Of a DNA stretch of 34,220 bases, positions 7,936 to 14,747 are shown piece after piece. A program made the translations under genes and the position numbers. The stretch spans positions 1 through 34,220 of the forward strand of contig JARXAH010000005.1 in the NCBI GenBank assembly GCA_029865945.1, written 5' to 3'. The notes under the pieces are model-generated. The model saw only the letters and a list, made by a program, of their open reading frames with translations, did not search any database and was not told the DNA's origin. Source of the stretch: Bacteriovoracaceae bacterium. GTDB taxonomy: Bacteria > Bdellovibrionota > Bacteriovoracia > Bacteriovoracales > Bacteriovoracaceae. The first letter of the stretch is position 1. Each line of letters starts with the position of its first letter.

Positions 7936-8241
7936 ATGAAGAAATTAATCAATGTTATGGTTTTGGCATTTTTGTTTTCGTCTGCCCAGGCAGATGATTT
8001 CGTAACCCATGGAAAAAAAGTTCGTTGGATTGAAAGATCTGGAGTTGATCACCAGGACATTGATTTTAGCTATTTAAAACCACAGCTAAAAGAAATAAAT
8101 CGCGCCTCATGTTACGCGAGAGCTTTATTGAATAGCGTTGAAATAATAAAAATTACGGGCGAGCGCTGCAAGAGAAGATTTCATGGGCCAGGTGACAAAA
8201 GTATGTCATGTAAGGCCAGATGTATTGGACGAAAAATATAA
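7936..8241 (+). CDS. Small secreted cysteine-containing protein, 101 aa
   Basis: No family is recognised. The product begins MKKLINVMVLAFLFSSAQAD, a textbook signal peptide with cleavage after AQA. The mature part of about 80 aa is basic and has four cysteines (ASC, GERC, MSC, ARC), suggesting two disulfide bonds. The start at 7936 is set by AGGAGA at 7925-7930 (5-nt spacing) and by the promoter just upstream; the in-frame ATG at 7915 would lie upstream of transcription. Together with the 3982 and 9878 genes it forms a scattered group of small secreted cysteine-bearing orphans in this accessory zone. Confidence 0.65.
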   Translation: MKKLINVMVLAFLFSSAQADDFVTHGKKVRWIERSGVDHQDIDFSYLKPQLKEINRASCYARALLNSVEIIKITGERCKRRFHGPGDKSMSCKARCIGRKI

Positions 8242-8394
8242 CAAGACATTAATTTTCGTCTCGTGTAGCGCAAGCTTTCGGAGTAGGGATTACTCATCAG
8301 GAGAAGCGGTTCTTTCTTCTTTCGACACTGCAAAAAAGCAGAGTAACAGATTCAGATGACCCTAATCTTTAAATTGATGTTTTTTTGTTATTTA

Positions 8395-8542
8395 GTTTTC
8401 AAGAAGAAGAGCTAAGGCGGTGAGATAAGAAATTCGACAAATTTCCATTGCGTCAAACTTCGCTGAGACTTTGCGTTGGCACAGTCTCAGCATCGCCTGC
8501 GACGGGCAGTCGCACGTCTTGGCGCTTCGCCTTCTTGAAAAC
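8395..8542. repeat. Multi-hairpin intergenic repeat, copy 1
   Basis: A 323-bp gap between genes (8242-8564) holds this structure. The outer arms GTTTTCAAGAAG (8395-8406) and CTTCTTGAAAAC (8531-8542) pair perfectly over 12 bp. Inside are GCTGAGACT/AGTCTCAGC (8462-8470/8483-8491), TGCGAC/GTCGCA (8498-8503/8509-8514) and GGCG/CGCC near 8521. The stretch 8530-8555 recurs at 10285-10310 with one mismatch over 26 nt. The overall design resembles 32613-32787. Confidence 0.6.
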
Positions 8543-8564
8543 CAAATCCGCATCAGTATATGAG

Positions 8565-9365
8565 TTAATCACGGGGCCCAAAACTAAAGAGATCCATATT
8601 CATAGCGTAAATTTCTTCGTCAGCAGATGGGCCTAAGATAATGTCCACGTCTTCAATGGCCTTAAGTAATATATCTCTTATTCGCTTCGCATCACGCTTA
8701 GACATTGTTAAAACAGAAGAGTAGTGGAGATCTTCGGCCTGAACATTGCTTAAGGATTTCAACGCCTCAATTCGCCAATTTGCATGATGTGATAAAATCA
8801 TGGGAGATGATTTATTTAAGTGAATTCGTGTTGGGCCGGTTTTATAAAATCCATTTTCTTCGACAACGAGATTTTTTTTCGTGAGAAATTCAAGCACAGT
8901 TGTTACTTCTTTCAATGATAGCCCTAGCTTTTTGCTTACTTCGGATTTTGATTGATACTTGGTAATTGATAACAGCATGTGTATGGCGGTATAAGACCAT
9001 TGGCCATAATAAATAGCGTAATCTTTTTCATCCAAGATGCTCGAAGATTTTATTCTACTTTTTATTTCAGCTCTCTGATTAAGGATTTCCTCTAATTGAT
9101 TTTGATAATAATCTCGCAGCTTAACCGTCCCAGCTTTTTCTCGGTGAACGAGTAGAAGAAAGAAGTCTTTTTCCTGACCAGATAATTTAAGAAAATCAGT
9201 GACTGCAATGGCATGCTCGAGACTAAAATTTGAATCACCATTGAGAACCTGAGTTATGAACCCGACATTACACCTAAGTACTGCTGCCAACTCAGTTCGC
9301 ATCCCTCGAATGAGTGTTTTCTTAAGATAGGGCTTGTAGTTTGAAAAACTAAATATCGATGTCAA
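8565..9365 (-). CDS. TIGR02147-family transcriptional regulator
   Basis: The 266-aa protein has an N-terminal XRE-like helix-turn-helix (about residues 10-60, with RTELAAVLRCNVGFITQVLNG) followed by the alpha-helical TIGR02147 body, including FLTKKNLVVEENGFYK, a second winged-helix-like segment near residue 160. This family is known mainly from Fibrobacter and Bdellovibrio-type bacteria, which supports the taxonomic guess. Targets are unknown. The start is TTG at 9365, supported by AGGA spaced about 6 nt upstream. A perfect palindrome lies 17-32 nt before the start (9382-9397) and could be its own operator. The gene diverges from a small secreted-protein ORF at 9580. Confidence 0.85.
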   Translation of the reverse strand: MTSIFSFSNYKPYLKKTLIRGMRTELAAVLRCNVGFITQVLNGDSNFSLEHAIAVTDFLKLSGQEKDFFLLLVHREKAGTVKLRDYYQNQLEEILNQRAEIKSRIKSSSILDEKDYAIYYGQWSYTAIHMLLSITKYQSKSEVSKKLGLSLKEVTTVLEFLTKKNLVVEENGFYKTGPTRIHLNKSSPMILSHHANWRIEALKSLSNVQAEDLHYSSVLTMSKRDAKRIRDILLKAIEDVDIILGPSADEEIYAMNMDLFSFGPRD

Positions 9366-9381
9366 ATCTAATCCTTTCAGG

Positions 9382-9397
9382 GTATTAAGTTTAATAC
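9382..9397. promoter_or_regulatory. Palindrome upstream of the TIGR02147 regulator, candidate operator
   Basis: GTATTAA (9382-9388) and TTAATAC (9391-9397) are perfect inverted arms with a 2-bp centre. The position just upstream of the TTG start fits autoregulation, but no binding data are implied. Confidence 0.4.
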
Positions 9398-9531
9398 TTC
9401 AGTAACTAGTGAATAAAAATAGCATATTTTTAGATAATTTGTAAGTTACAAAGCATGAATTAATGCTAAAACTGCGTTCATGTGATAGCGATGCAAGTGA
9501 GGCATACAAAAGTCTGACTAAGTCCCATTAC

Positions 9532-9558
9532 TGCGACAACTTCACTAAAATTGTCGCA
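9532..9558. promoter_or_regulatory. Dyad TGCGACAA-N11-TTGTCGCA upstream of the 9580 ORF
   Basis: The 8-bp arms (9532-9539 and 9551-9558) are perfect. The dyad ends 10 nt before the GGAG ribosome site of the next ORF. It could be an operator, or an RNA hairpin in the leader. Confidence 0.35.
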
Positions 9559-9579
9559 TTCAATAACTGGAGATAGATA

Positions 9580-9741
9580 ATGAATGTAAAATTAAAGTTA
9601 AAAATTTTTCTCACTGCAATTTTTCTTTTTTTGAGCAGTCAACAACAAGGACTAGCAAAATCTTCTGGTCTACTGAATGAGGTTTTAACAGGCCCAATAA
9701 CTCTCGGATTTTCTATGAAATCTAGCAACTGCAGGGGATGA
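9580..9741 (+). CDS. Short secreted ORF, possibly a truncated gene
   Basis: The 53-aa frame has a convincing start: GGAG at 9569-9572 is 7 nt from the ATG, and residues 1-26 form a signal peptide (VKLKLKIFLTAIFLFLSS, probable cleavage after GLA). The remaining 27 residues end at TGA 9739-9741 after SSNCRG. A well-built start and signal peptide on so short a mature part suggests either a small secreted peptide or the front of a decayed gene. I see no convincing continuation in other frames of the following 130 bp. Confidence 0.4.
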   Translation: MNVKLKLKIFLTAIFLFLSSQQQGLAKSSGLLNEVLTGPITLGFSMKSSNCRG

Positions 9742-9877
9742 TGGGCAATTGGCGACTTGAATAAGTAAGTTTCAATAATGAAGCGGTGCCTAGAATTGTG
9801 AATCGTTAATGTTCAGTTATTTAGTATTTTTTTGTTTAGAGATAAGATATTAAATTTATTATTAAAGGGGAGTTCTT

Positions 9878-10120
9878 ATGAAGTATTTTTTTATCGGCGC
9901 AACTATTATGTTTTCCACTGCCGGACATACAAAATGCGACAAGACTATTACATGCCTCTTAGTAGTTGGAACAACTAAAATTTCAACTAATGAGTATACT
10001 TTGGGAGACTGTCGAAGGAGCGCTATTGAAACGATCGGATACGATGGTTATGACAAGGTTAAAATGAAATTTTGGGACGAAGTTAATGGTAAATGTATTG
10101 AGGAGACTTTTGAGCGTTGA
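9878..10120 (+). CDS. Small secreted cysteine-containing protein, 80 aa
   Basis: No family is recognised. The short N-terminus (KYFFIGATIMFSTAGHT) looks like a signal peptide, and the mature part carries four cysteines (TKC, ITC, GDC, GKC). The C-terminal half is polar (DKVKMKFWDEVNGKC). GGGGAG upstream of the ATG, about 6 nt away, supports the start. Length, composition and setting match the other secreted orphans of this region. Confidence 0.55.
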   Translation: MKYFFIGATIMFSTAGHTKCDKTITCLLVVGTTKISTNEYTLGDCRRSAIETIGYDGYDKVKMKFWDEVNGKCIEETFER

Positions 10121-10440
10121 AAAAAATTTGAAGTGTCTTGTATGGGCCTGTTTCAAAATTCGTTAAATCAAAAAAGTTTCCCGTACTTGATAATCAATGT
10201 CTCAGAATAGTTAGCTCAGAAAGTAAGGCAATTATTTAGAAGCCTCTTCGCCCTCACTTCCGATTCAAATCGTTGAATCGGAACCCTTCTTGAAAACCAA
10301 ATCTGCATCATTCTATATAAATTGACTATAACGCGCCCATAGAAAAACCCGGGTTAGTGTAATTCTTTTCTGTAATATAGTTAAAATTCATTAAGGCAAA
10401 TAATTTTAATAGCAAGTTTCATTCAATAAGCACTACGTTA
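10121..10440. other. Gene-free stretch of 320 bp containing a hairpin repeat
   Basis: No ORF with a credible start is seen. The recognisable structures are the hairpin and repeat at 10258-10310. The rest is AT-rich, without clear promoters. Confidence 0.5.
10258..10310. repeat. Hairpin intergenic repeat, copy 2
   Basis: TTCCGATTCAA (10258-10268) and TTGAATCGGAA (10273-10283) form a perfect 11-bp stem with loop ATCG. It is followed by 10285-10310, which matches 8530-8555 at 25 of 26 positions. The hairpin shares its CAA-ATCG-TTG core with the one at 32663-32684, while the outer stem differs with pairing kept. No partner for the outer arm is visible upstream, so this copy is probably partial. 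Confidence 0.6.
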
Positions 10441-10791
10441 TTATCGACCGCTGACCTTTTTTAATACGGCCCTCTCCACTAACCTAAGCCGCTCTTCTAG
10501 ATCATGAAGCTTACCTATCCTATCTTCACCTTGCGTATGATGAATTAATAATTGACGGGTGTATGGCTGGTAACCAATCCCCTCATTTTTGGCCATGGCC
10601 TTAAGCTTCGCGACAACAGTTGCAGGAAGTCGAATAGAAATCATTTGTAGTGCCATCGCATCATCTAATGCCTCTTCATCTTCTTGAGTTGCCACAGTAG
10701 AACGAGAACCACGCTTCCCGGTATCCCATTCATAGGACTCAGTCAAAAGCTCCTGCTCTCTATTTCTTTTTTTTTCGCTTGATTTTTTCAT
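10441..10791 (-). CDS. CopG/BrnA-type antitoxin
   Basis: The 116-aa protein has a charged N-terminus and a ribbon-helix-helix DNA-binding segment, ISIRLPATVVAKLKAMAKNE at about residues 52-71, followed by GIGYQPYTRQLLIHH. This is the pattern of CopG-type antitoxins such as BrnA. It would bind the toxin and repress the operon. The gene starts inside the toxin gene (32-bp overlap). It has a strong ribosome site, AGGTGA at 10798-10803, 6 nt before the ATG, much better than that of the toxin. The toxin-first order is typical of brnTA. A charged helix (LEERLRLVERAVLKK) ends the protein. Confidence 0.75.
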   Translation of the reverse strand: MKKSSEKKRNREQELLTESYEWDTGKRGSRSTVATQEDEEALDDAMALQMISIRLPATVVAKLKAMAKNEGIGYQPYTRQLLIHHTQGEDRIGKLHDLEERLRLVERAVLKKVSGR

Positions 10792-11062
10792 ATAAACTCA
10801 CCTCGTCATCATTTGGTTCGTATGCCGTGATAACAACCGGCGCTTTTTCTTCAGGATCAATAAAAAAAACTATTTTTAGTCTGCGTCCTTTGTTCGTCTT
10901 AGAAATAAACCAAAAACGAATTTCCATGCCTTGGTTATTCACCCTTACTTCTTTTGCTAAAGGACCTATGCGGTTAAGAAAAACTTGCTCAACTTCCAAA
11001 GACGTAACACCATGCTTTATTTTTAGTTTATCGAAAATGAGAGGGTAGATAATAATTCGCAC
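10760..11062 (-). CDS. BrnT-like toxin of a type II toxin-antitoxin pair
   Basis: The 100-aa protein shows the BrnT-like order: FDKLKIKHGVTSLEVEQVF at the N-terminus, a central RFWFISKTNKGRRLKIVFF strand pair, and VITAYEPNDDEVSLYEK near the C-terminus. BrnT toxins have a RelE-like fold and act as ribonucleases; that activity is inferred here. The typical BrnT arginine in the final motif is replaced by EPN, so a related family is possible. The start is GTG at 11062 with no clear Shine-Dalgarno. The best promoter (11074-11102) would start transcription only about 4 nt upstream, so translation may be leaderless. It overlaps the antitoxin gene. Confidence 0.65.
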   Translation of the reverse strand: MRIIIYPLIFDKLKIKHGVTSLEVEQVFLNRIGPLAKEVRVNNQGMEIRFWFISKTNKGRRLKIVFFIDPEEKAPVVITAYEPNDDEVSLYEKIKRKKKK

Positions 11063-11073
11063 TAAAAAATCTT

Positions 11074-11102
11074 ATCATACTGTATATATATAAGCAATAC
11101 AA
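11074..11102 (-). promoter_or_regulatory. Promoter of the toxin-antitoxin operon
   Basis: Read on the minus strand, TTGTAT (11097-11102) and TATGAT (11074-11079) are exactly 17 nt apart. The spacer holds an alternating TATATATATA tract. Transcription would begin near 11066. The AT-alternating spacer is self-complementary and could be where the antitoxin binds. Confidence 0.5.
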
Positions 11103-11241
11103 TTATCTCAAAACCTAATCACACGTTTGTATTTTCTACGAATTAATCACAAACCGTTATTATTCGATTTTCAATAGGAATAATTAACTTTATGAATGTA
11201 TTTTTTGAGTCTTATGCGGGCCCATCTAAGTCTGTAAACGC

Positions 11242-12411
11242 CTAGCAGTTCACAACTAAAATTTCCAATTTTTGTGAATCATCAAGTTTATTTATGCTAT
11301 TTTGAATTTCAAATTCCGTGGCATCGATGGAAATTTGAGTGATGGAGCTCTCAAAACTTCTAAAGAATTGAGTCATTAAAATCTCAGACACAACTTGGCC
11401 ACCAGTGGCGGCCGCTATTTTATTGGCAAAGATGACCAATTTAATGGGAATGTATTTTACGAGCGCTTCATTTAGGCCCAAAATTCCGGCCGCAAAAAAA
11501 GAAAAATCTCCCGTTACTGACCACGCTTTTTTCGCTCCCGCTAAATAGGCCCCCGCGGCCATGCCGGGCGATCCACCCATATAAGATGTGGCATCAATGC
11601 ATTGGAAGGGAGGGAAACCAAATAAAGTTGAAGTGCCAGCATCCCCTGAAACAAAATCTTTTTTTATGAGAGAGAATATTTTGAAGAAGGGTATATAGCG
11701 GTCGTAAGTTATTTTTAGTTTAGGGGGAAGAATACTTCCCACATCAGTGATGTTGGGTAGTGAAATATTTTCAGTGCCTTGGTGTTTCAATTTTGATTCT
11801 AAAACTTCGCGCTGAAATTTTGTTACAATGGGAGCGGCCAAGTGATGGAAGGGGAGTCTCTCAAGCTTCTCTGTGTGGGGCGCTAAGGTATTTAATGTGT
11901 AGGGAAAATGATTTTTGATTTGATCGCAATCCACGTAAATGATAACAGGGAGCTTCATTTTTTCAGAAAGTTGGACAGCGTTTTGGATTTCTTCAAAGGC
12001 ATTACTTGTGAGTTCTACGATCGGTGCTTCGAGTGCAGCAAGCACGGGCCTAATGTTTAAAATATTATCTGAACTCTTTCCGTAAACATCATCAAAAACA
12101 AAAATCAGATGCGCTGCTGTGGTGCCGATACTCAAAGTACTGGTCAACGCATTAGCACACTTTAATAATCCATGGGCCTTAATGAGCAGTGCAGACCTCG
12201 CGCCGTAAAGGGCAGCTCCCGTGGTCATGCTAAAGGCCGCTTCTTCATTGAAACAAACAAACTTATGTTCGATTAAATTTTTACTTTGATTGAGTTCTGC
12301 AAAAACTTCTGTCCCTCCCCAGCCTGGAACATTGAGCGCTACTTTGAAATCGCTACATTCGAGGGCGTCAGAAATTAATTCTGTAAGAGTCGCCGTTTTA
12401 GAAGTTTTCAT
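11242..12411 (-). CDS. Short IorA-like thiamine-diphosphate-dependent enzyme
   Basis: The 389-aa protein resembles the alpha subunit of indolepyruvate:ferredoxin oxidoreductase. The N-terminal pyrimidine-binding part has NVPGWGGTEVF, the conserved FNEEAAF glutamate and DDVYGKSSDN, matching the IorA DD...SSQN region. The C-terminal diphosphate-binding part has GD at 301-302 and the metal-site Asn at 330, ending in NKIAAATGGQ, close to IorA's NrtTAMTGHQ. IorA proteins are about 600 aa and end in a ferredoxin domain; this one lacks that domain entirely, and no IorB is nearby. It may therefore be a 2-oxoacid decarboxylase-type enzyme instead. It is the last gene of the cluster, 5 nt after gshA, without its own ribosome site, so it is probably co-translated. 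Confidence 0.7.
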   Translation of the reverse strand: MKTSKTATLTELISDALECSDFKVALNVPGWGGTEVFAELNQSKNLIEHKFVCFNEEAAFSMTTGAALYGARSALLIKAHGLLKCANALTSTLSIGTTAAHLIFVFDDVYGKSSDNILNIRPVLAALEAPIVELTSNAFEEIQNAVQLSEKMKLPVIIYVDCDQIKNHFPYTLNTLAPHTEKLERLPFHHLAAPIVTKFQREVLESKLKHQGTENISLPNITDVGSILPPKLKITYDRYIPFFKIFSLIKKDFVSGDAGTSTLFGFPPFQCIDATSYMGGSPGMAAGAYLAGAKKAWSVTGDFSFFAAGILGLNEALVKYIPIKLVIFANKIAAATGGQVVSEILMTQFFRSFESSITQISIDATEFEIQNSINKLDDSQKLEILVVNC

Positions 12412-12416
12412 AAAAT

Positions 12417-13661
12417 TTATTTTACACTCATGGTTTCAAGGGCGGTGGCAGCGCTAGAGAGTCTTGCCAGTAAACTATAGGTAGCAAGTTTAGCTTGTTT
12501 TTGATTGCCTTGTTGAATTTCACATACGCAAAATTTTTCGTAAGTCATTCCTTTAGAATTTAAATTGCTCATGGCATCTTTTTGAGAATTAGTACGCATA
12601 AAGCCGCCCGCTGTTTTTCCACCCACTAGGTAGAGCGTAATTTCGGCCGGACTTCCCTCGTGAGTGACGATGGTCTCCACTCCTTCTTGTAGAAGAACTT
12701 GATTGAATTTTAAATTATTTTTTCCCACGTCCATTTTATTTCTAATCTTGCGATTCATATTTAAAATTTCATCAGCAGAATCGATCACACTAATGCCCAT
12801 TCCATAAGTTCCTTGGCTCGCCTTCATAAAAATTTTGGCGTTGGGATGAGTAATTTCTTTTTGTAAGTCCTCAAACTGCTTCGCCAAATTTTCTAATCCT
12901 TCTTTGGCCAAAAAATCTACGTGATCAATTGCGCGAAATTTCGCTTGAATCAAATCGGGATCAAGGGAGAAGTGGTGGGCAAATTCATTGGCCACTTTCT
13001 GATAAAGTTGAAAGTGTTGGTTTTTTTGTCTTTGGTACCAACCCATTTTAGAGGTCGGAAAAATTTTTGATGTTATTTTATTCCAATCAACGGGAAGAGG
13101 TTTCGATTGATCATGATTGAGAATAACCGTGTGAAAGGAAGTGGCCGGGTTTTCACGCAAGCAAAAATATCCTTCGTTGTTGATGGCGCTCGAATAAATT
13201 TTAACCGGATGCCCACTAAAGGAAGTCAACTCGATAAAATCTTTTCCTCCTAAAAATTCTTGATCAGGAGAAATGATGGTCACTTCTTTCCCGGCCATAT
13301 TAAAAATTTTAATCAAGGCGGCCAAATGGTCGAGATAGTAGAGATTGCTGGTGTGAGACTCAGGGATGAGAGCAAGGGAATTTTCCTCAGACTTTTGATC
13401 TTCCAAAAATTTTTTCACGAGGTTAGATGCATGCTGACTATCTTTTTGGCACAGATTATTAAAGCCGGCCGGGTATTGATTGTTATCCACTGGCGCCAAT
13501 TTATGATTAGCTTCCCTAATATCAACGCTAGTATAGAAGGGAGTATTGGACAGAGTAAAATATTTATCGATAAAGGAATTACATTCATTCCAATTGTTGA
13601 TGACAAATTCAAAGAGCGATTCTTTGGTATGAATTTTCGGCGTCTCAGAATTGTTGGTCAT
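12417..13661 (-). CDS. gshA: Glutamate-cysteine ligase, T. ferrooxidans type (PF08886 / TIGR02049)
   Basis: The 414-aa protein catalyses ATP-dependent joining of glutamate and cysteine to gamma-glutamylcysteine, the first step of glutathione synthesis. Recognition rests on the family hallmark VDIREANHKLAPVDNNQYP (about residues 46-64) followed by AGFNNL, and on FMKASQGTYGMGI, an ATP-grasp-like nucleotide segment. The length is close to the family norm. The gene begins inside the end of the upstream ArsA-like gene (17-bp overlap), which implies translational coupling. No gshB is visible in the window, so whether the product goes on to glutathione or is used by its operon partners is unknown. 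Confidence 0.85.
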   Translation of the reverse strand: MTNNSETPKIHTKESLFEFVINNWNECNSFIDKYFTLSNTPFYTSVDIREANHKLAPVDNNQYPAGFNNLCQKDSQHASNLVKKFLEDQKSEENSLALIPESHTSNLYYLDHLAALIKIFNMAGKEVTIISPDQEFLGGKDFIELTSFSGHPVKIYSSAINNEGYFCLRENPATSFHTVILNHDQSKPLPVDWNKITSKIFPTSKMGWYQRQKNQHFQLYQKVANEFAHHFSLDPDLIQAKFRAIDHVDFLAKEGLENLAKQFEDLQKEITHPNAKIFMKASQGTYGMGISVIDSADEILNMNRKIRNKMDVGKNNLKFNQVLLQEGVETIVTHEGSPAEITLYLVGGKTAGGFMRTNSQKDAMSNLNSKGMTYEKFCVCEIQQGNQKQAKLATYSLLARLSSAATALETMSVK

Positions 13662-14724
13662 AGGTACCCCAGTATGGTTGGAAAGATTGTAAGTTGGGTG
13701 TGGATCCCGTAAATGGCAATAGCGGGAAAGGAAATATTTTCAAAAATTCTAATTTCATTTTCTCTAAAAGTTGATCTTCTCTTAAAATCATCGTCTCTAG
13801 GTAATTTTTCCATTCCTTATTTTTTTGCGAAAGAAGATCTTGATTCCAAAATGGATTGCTTAAATCTTTTTCAATCATTAACTTGAAAGATTGATTTAAT
13901 AAGAGGGTAGGTGTGATTCCTGAGCGATCGATTATTTCCTCTTTTAAACTAATCAAGTAAGTCTCGTTGGAGCGATCTGGAGTGGCGACTAAAAAATACT
14001 GGGTGATTTCAGGGTTTTTTAGTGACTCGATAAGTTGCAAGGAACTTTTAAAGGATTCCTTTAAGTCATAAACCGCCATGATGGATTCTATGAAATCTTG
14101 GACGAAATGACTTCCGGTTAATTTTTCTAGGTAGGTCATAAGCTTTTGAAACGAGAGGTCAATGAATTTAGTGAAAAGATTGGATTTGTACTTTTGTAAA
14201 ATAACGCGCTCGAAAATTTTGATTAATTTTTCTTCAAAGAAATTTTGAATCCTGGGAACACTCAAGAAAAAATCCAGAAAGTGTCCACCAGGAGCCGTAT
14301 CAATAATGATACGATCGTAAGTTTTTAAACTTAAAAAATGATGAACACACAAAAAACTTAAGATTTCATTGAGTCCCCCCAGACGGTGAGACAAGATATT
14401 TAAGAGACGCAACTTATCTAAATTAGGATTTTTTGAATTTTTCTTAAGCAGCATATTGATCGCCCAATGCCCATCCATGAGAAAGAGATCCATTTCTTTA
14501 TCACCGTAGCTTGCGTGAGTAATGCCATCATCCTTTTGAGGTTGTTGATCGGAGAGAGAAAAAAATTGCTTAAGACGAAGGGAAGGGTCGATGGACATGA
14601 TTAAGATTTTTTGATCATTCTCATTTATTTTGGTCAGAGTTTGATGGTAGGCATAAGAGGCCGCGAGGCTAGACTTTCCCACTCCACCTGGCCCGAAAAA
14701 AAAAGAGAGCTTGGTATTTTTCAT
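13645..14724 (-). CDS. ArsA/GET3-like ATPase, first of the pair by size (359 aa)
   Basis: This is a cytoplasmic deviant-Walker P-loop ATPase. The Walker A is GPGGVGKSS (residues 11-19), in which the signature lysine normally found after the first glycine (GKGGVGK) is proline. IDPSLRLKQFF corresponds to the ArsA DPA region. IIIDTAPGGHFLDF matches the family DTAPxGH switch. ArsA-family enzymes handle arsenite or tail-anchored membrane proteins, but no arsenic gene is adjacent. The partner gene 14748-15515 is a second ArsA-like protein. Such pairs are known in actinobacteria and myxobacteria and probably form heterodimers. The gene overlaps gshA by 17 bp. Its substrate is unknown. Confidence 0.8.
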   Translation of the reverse strand: MKNTKLSFFFGPGGVGKSSLAASYAYHQTLTKINENDQKILIMSIDPSLRLKQFFSLSDQQPQKDDGITHASYGDKEMDLFLMDGHWAINMLLKKNSKNPNLDKLRLLNILSHRLGGLNEILSFLCVHHFLSLKTYDRIIIDTAPGGHFLDFFLSVPRIQNFFEEKLIKIFERVILQKYKSNLFTKFIDLSFQKLMTYLEKLTGSHFVQDFIESIMAVYDLKESFKSSLQLIESLKNPEITQYFLVATPDRSNETYLISLKEEIIDRSGITPTLLLNQSFKLMIEKDLSNPFWNQDLLSQKNKEWKNYLETMILREDQLLEKMKLEFLKIFPFPLLPFTGSTPNLQSFQPYWGTYDQQF

Positions 14725-14747
14725 GATTTCTTTTACAAACTGTTTAA

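Noticed and set aside
10779-11048. Plus-strand 89-codon frame opposite the toxin gene
   Set aside because: It is the antisense shadow of a toxin that has recognisable family motifs, and it has no ribosome site.
13260-13712. Plus-strand 150-codon frame opposite gshA
   Set aside because: It lies antisense to a gene with strong GshA motifs and shows no domain or ribosome site.
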